Of a stretch of 64,000 bases of DNA, positions 62,571 through 64,000 are shown piece after piece. Origin of the DNA: Persicaria tinctoria. Its lineage: Eukaryota > Streptophyta > Magnoliopsida > Caryophyllales > Polygonaceae. Made by a program: the position numbers and the translations under genes. The notes beneath the pieces are model-generated. The model worked only from the letters and a program-made list of their open reading frames with translations. It did no database searches and had not been told where the DNA came from. How positions within the stretch are numbered: the first letter of the stretch is position 1; each line of letters starts with the position of its first letter. Location of the stretch: assembly GCA_037127255.1 (NCBI GenBank), contig JBANSL010000013.1:13598688-13662687 (forward strand), given 5' to 3'.

Positions 62571-62700
62571 ACTAGCTCAAATGGAAGAGTGATGTGTTCA
62601 TGCACAGAGATGCGGGTTCAAATCCTGCATAAGCTAATGTAAACTTAAGTTAAAATTCTTCATTGTATCTAATTAATTCTTGCAATATCTTATATTTTTC
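62571..62700 (+). mobile_element. tRNA-derived SINE or tRNA pseudogene
   Basis: TAGCTCAAATGGAAGAG matches an RNA polymerase III A box and GGTTCAAATCC a B box, about 35 bp apart, as in a tRNA. The acceptor ends do not pair and the anticodon stem is poor, so it is not a working tRNA. A non-tRNA body follows. No clear TSD or A tail was found. Confidence 0.55.
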
Positions 62701-63277
62701 GAGACAACAAAATGCTTCGCCTCTCTCACCTTGTGTTGGTGTTTCAACTCCTCCCTGTCTCAACAACATTTTTCGATAAGTTTTGCAATATTTTTTGTTG
62801 TCTCAACAACATTTTTTGCTTTTTTGCCTATCCTCTGATCATCCGCACTAGTGTTTCAACTCTCCTGGGTTGATTTTGCATCCACCTGACCTTCCTGTGA
62901 TACAATTTAGCCCTCGCCTCCATGAGCACCCGCATTTTTGTTCTTCAAAATCCCCTACATTTTTCTTCTTCAAAGAACTACTGAATCGTAAGAAGTTTGT
63001 AACGATGCATTTCTCTATTAACCTTGTTGTGAAGTGTTATATAGACATGGTGCTAAACTGGTGTATAAACCTCGGTTGCTACATTGAGAAATTTCTCACA
63101 AAATATATAGCACAACTTTACAAGATCGTTGCACAATTTACCCACACTGTCGATATGTCACCCATGTCACCTAATTCCACATCACATACATACCCAACTC
63201 CAACTGGATTACCTAAAGGAGCACACAAGTACACAAGACATCGATCCACAAAGCAAAAGCACCATATGCCTAGCATC
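62701..63277. other. Unassigned stretch before the Harbinger gene
   Basis: The CTCAACAACATTTTTCGATA type motif is repeated near 62759 and 62797. The plus-strand frame at 62870-63292 is open but has no recognised domain. On the minus strand this would be the 3' flank of the Harbinger transposase gene. Confidence 0.35.
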
Positions 63278-64000
63278 TTACATCTTACATGAGTGTTCAC
63301 CTATTGAAACCTTCATTCCATAGCTTTTGTGCGATATATAGTCTCGAGTCATCCTTATCGTATGTCCACTTGTTAGTGGTGTCTGTTCTTCTATTGGGAT
63401 AGGCCCAGTAGAGCTACGGATAAACTCCTCCCTGATTCTCGGATATCTAGATTCGTAACAGACATACATGTCAGGCAATGAGTGACGTCAGACGTAATTG
63501 TGCAGGGCGAAGCATGCAAGGGTGATATCTGTCTTATCAGCCAATGAATATGCAGGCATCCTTGTCAAGATTTTCCAACGTTGCTTTAGAACCCCAAATG
63601 CTCGTTCAATGTAACTTCGTAGAGATGAGTGGACTCGATTGAAAGCTTCTTTCGCGGATTTTGGGCGCCTCCAAATGAACTCGTCAAGATGGTAGACCAA
63701 GTTAGGATACGGTGTCAAAAAACCTTCGCGATCCGGATAGCCTTTATCGACGAGGTAGTACTTACCTACACGTAGAGTTAAGGTAAGTAATAATTTACGG
63801 AGACACCTTATCCTGTGTGAGCAGTCATTACCTAGAGTAGGTCGTGGAAAGTTCAGTCCAGGTGTTGACAATGCATGGTTAAGAACACGTGAATCATGCG
63901 TAGAGCCTTCCCATCTGGCACATACATATGTGAAGCACATGTCGAAGTCACACACGGCCATGGCATTGAATGAGGTTGGCCCTTTTCGGTTACGATATCG
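63278..64000 (-). pseudogene. PIF/Harbinger transposase (DDE_Tnp_4), C-terminal half, runs off the window
   Basis: On the minus strand the frame enters at 64000 with RNRKGPTSFNAMAVCDFDMC followed by FTYVCARWEGSTHDSRVL, which contains the first catalytic aspartates of the family. A 67-bp intron (63832-63766, GT-AG) is needed to join LG to KYYLVDKGYPDREGFLTPY. Then FNRVHSSLRSYIERAFGVLK, with the catalytic E, and FALHNYV follow. An in-frame TGA at about 63485 interrupts it, where the family has a basic residue, and the same frame continues to 63278 (YRNP-like MPDMYVCYESRYPRIREEF). The enzyme would cut and paste Harbinger elements with a partner Myb-like protein. The stop, unless recent, makes this copy defective. 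The N-terminus lies outside the window. Confidence 0.85.
63766..63832 (-). other. Intron in the Harbinger transposase
   Basis: Joining CTCTAG|GTAATGAC to CGTGTAG|GTAAGTAC restores the conserved G-KYYLVD motif. Without splicing the conserved stretch is interrupted by unrelated residues. Confidence 0.75.

Noticed and set aside
62571..62645. Functional tRNA gene
   Set aside because: A and B boxes are good but acceptor-stem pairing is absent and the anticodon arm is weak. A SINE or tRNA pseudogene is more likely.
62870..63292. Plus-strand ORF of 140 residues
   Set aside because: Composition is random-like, with no domain. It overlaps the 3' end of the minus-strand Harbinger transposase.

Overview
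The window looks like a repeat-dense stretch of nuclear DNA from a flowering plant, probably a eudicot. It is AT-rich, and nearly every recognisable protein domain belongs to a plant transposable element: a Ty1/Copia gag-pol, Ty3/Gypsy gag, L1-type LINEs, CACTA (En/Spm) proteins, a MULE transposase, a PIF/Harbinger transposase and an endogenous pararetrovirus. I cannot name the species. There is no CRISPR array, operon or other prokaryotic feature, and no functional tRNA or rRNA gene was recognised. Element boundaries are read from target-site duplications (TSDs) and terminal repeats seen in the sequence. Family names come from motif recognition, not from a search.

Layout. 0.3-6.0 kb: a Copia retrotransposon with a full-length gag-pol ORF and a complete 3' LTR, but a rearranged, nearly deleted 5' LTR. 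6.1-9.2 kb: three hAT-like non-autonomous elements. 9.3-13.3 kb: a decayed LINE, followed by a possible trihelix-like gene tail. 14.2-16.2 kb: two MITEs around a GC-rich, gene-like block. 16.3-18.4 kb: an element with palindromic GCACGTCGTT arrays that carries a broken MULE transposase. 18.7-21.1 kb: a hAT-like element, a SINE, a small secreted-peptide gene and a duplicated first exon. 25.1-27.4 kb: a long inverted-repeat element with a nested fold-back MITE and a GC-rich passenger. 27.7 kb: a hydrolase gene fragment.

28.4-41.3 kb: a defective endogenous pararetrovirus (Florendovirus-like) split inside its RNase H domain by a 9.0 kb CACTA transposon. That CACTA has subterminal CGAGGGTA arrays, a tnp2-type transposase with an internal deletion and an apparently complete second (TnpA-like) gene. 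42.2-43.5 kb: a Ty3/Gypsy gag remnant on the minus strand. 43.5-48.4 kb: mostly non-coding, with simple repeats. 48.8-53.7 kb: a second CACTA element (4.36 kb, ATGGCGTTT arrays) sits inside an open reading frame of a minus-strand host-like gene whose frame is continuous across the insertion. 53.7-56.8 kb: possible upstream exons of minus-strand genes, including a ribosomal protein L24-like exon, with a MITE and a hAT-like element between them. 57.8-59.6 kb: a 5'-truncated minus-strand LINE with a 17-bp TSD. 61.6-62.2 kb: a complete TRIM with both LTRs and a primer site. 63.3-64.0 kb: the end of a PIF/Harbinger transposase cut by the window edge.

No wholly new system is evident. The most informative features are the nested insertions, which allow relative dating; the exon cut by a CACTA element with a readable pre-insertion frame; the three unrelated element families that carry arrays of short palindromes or directional motifs; and one plausible small secreted-peptide gene.
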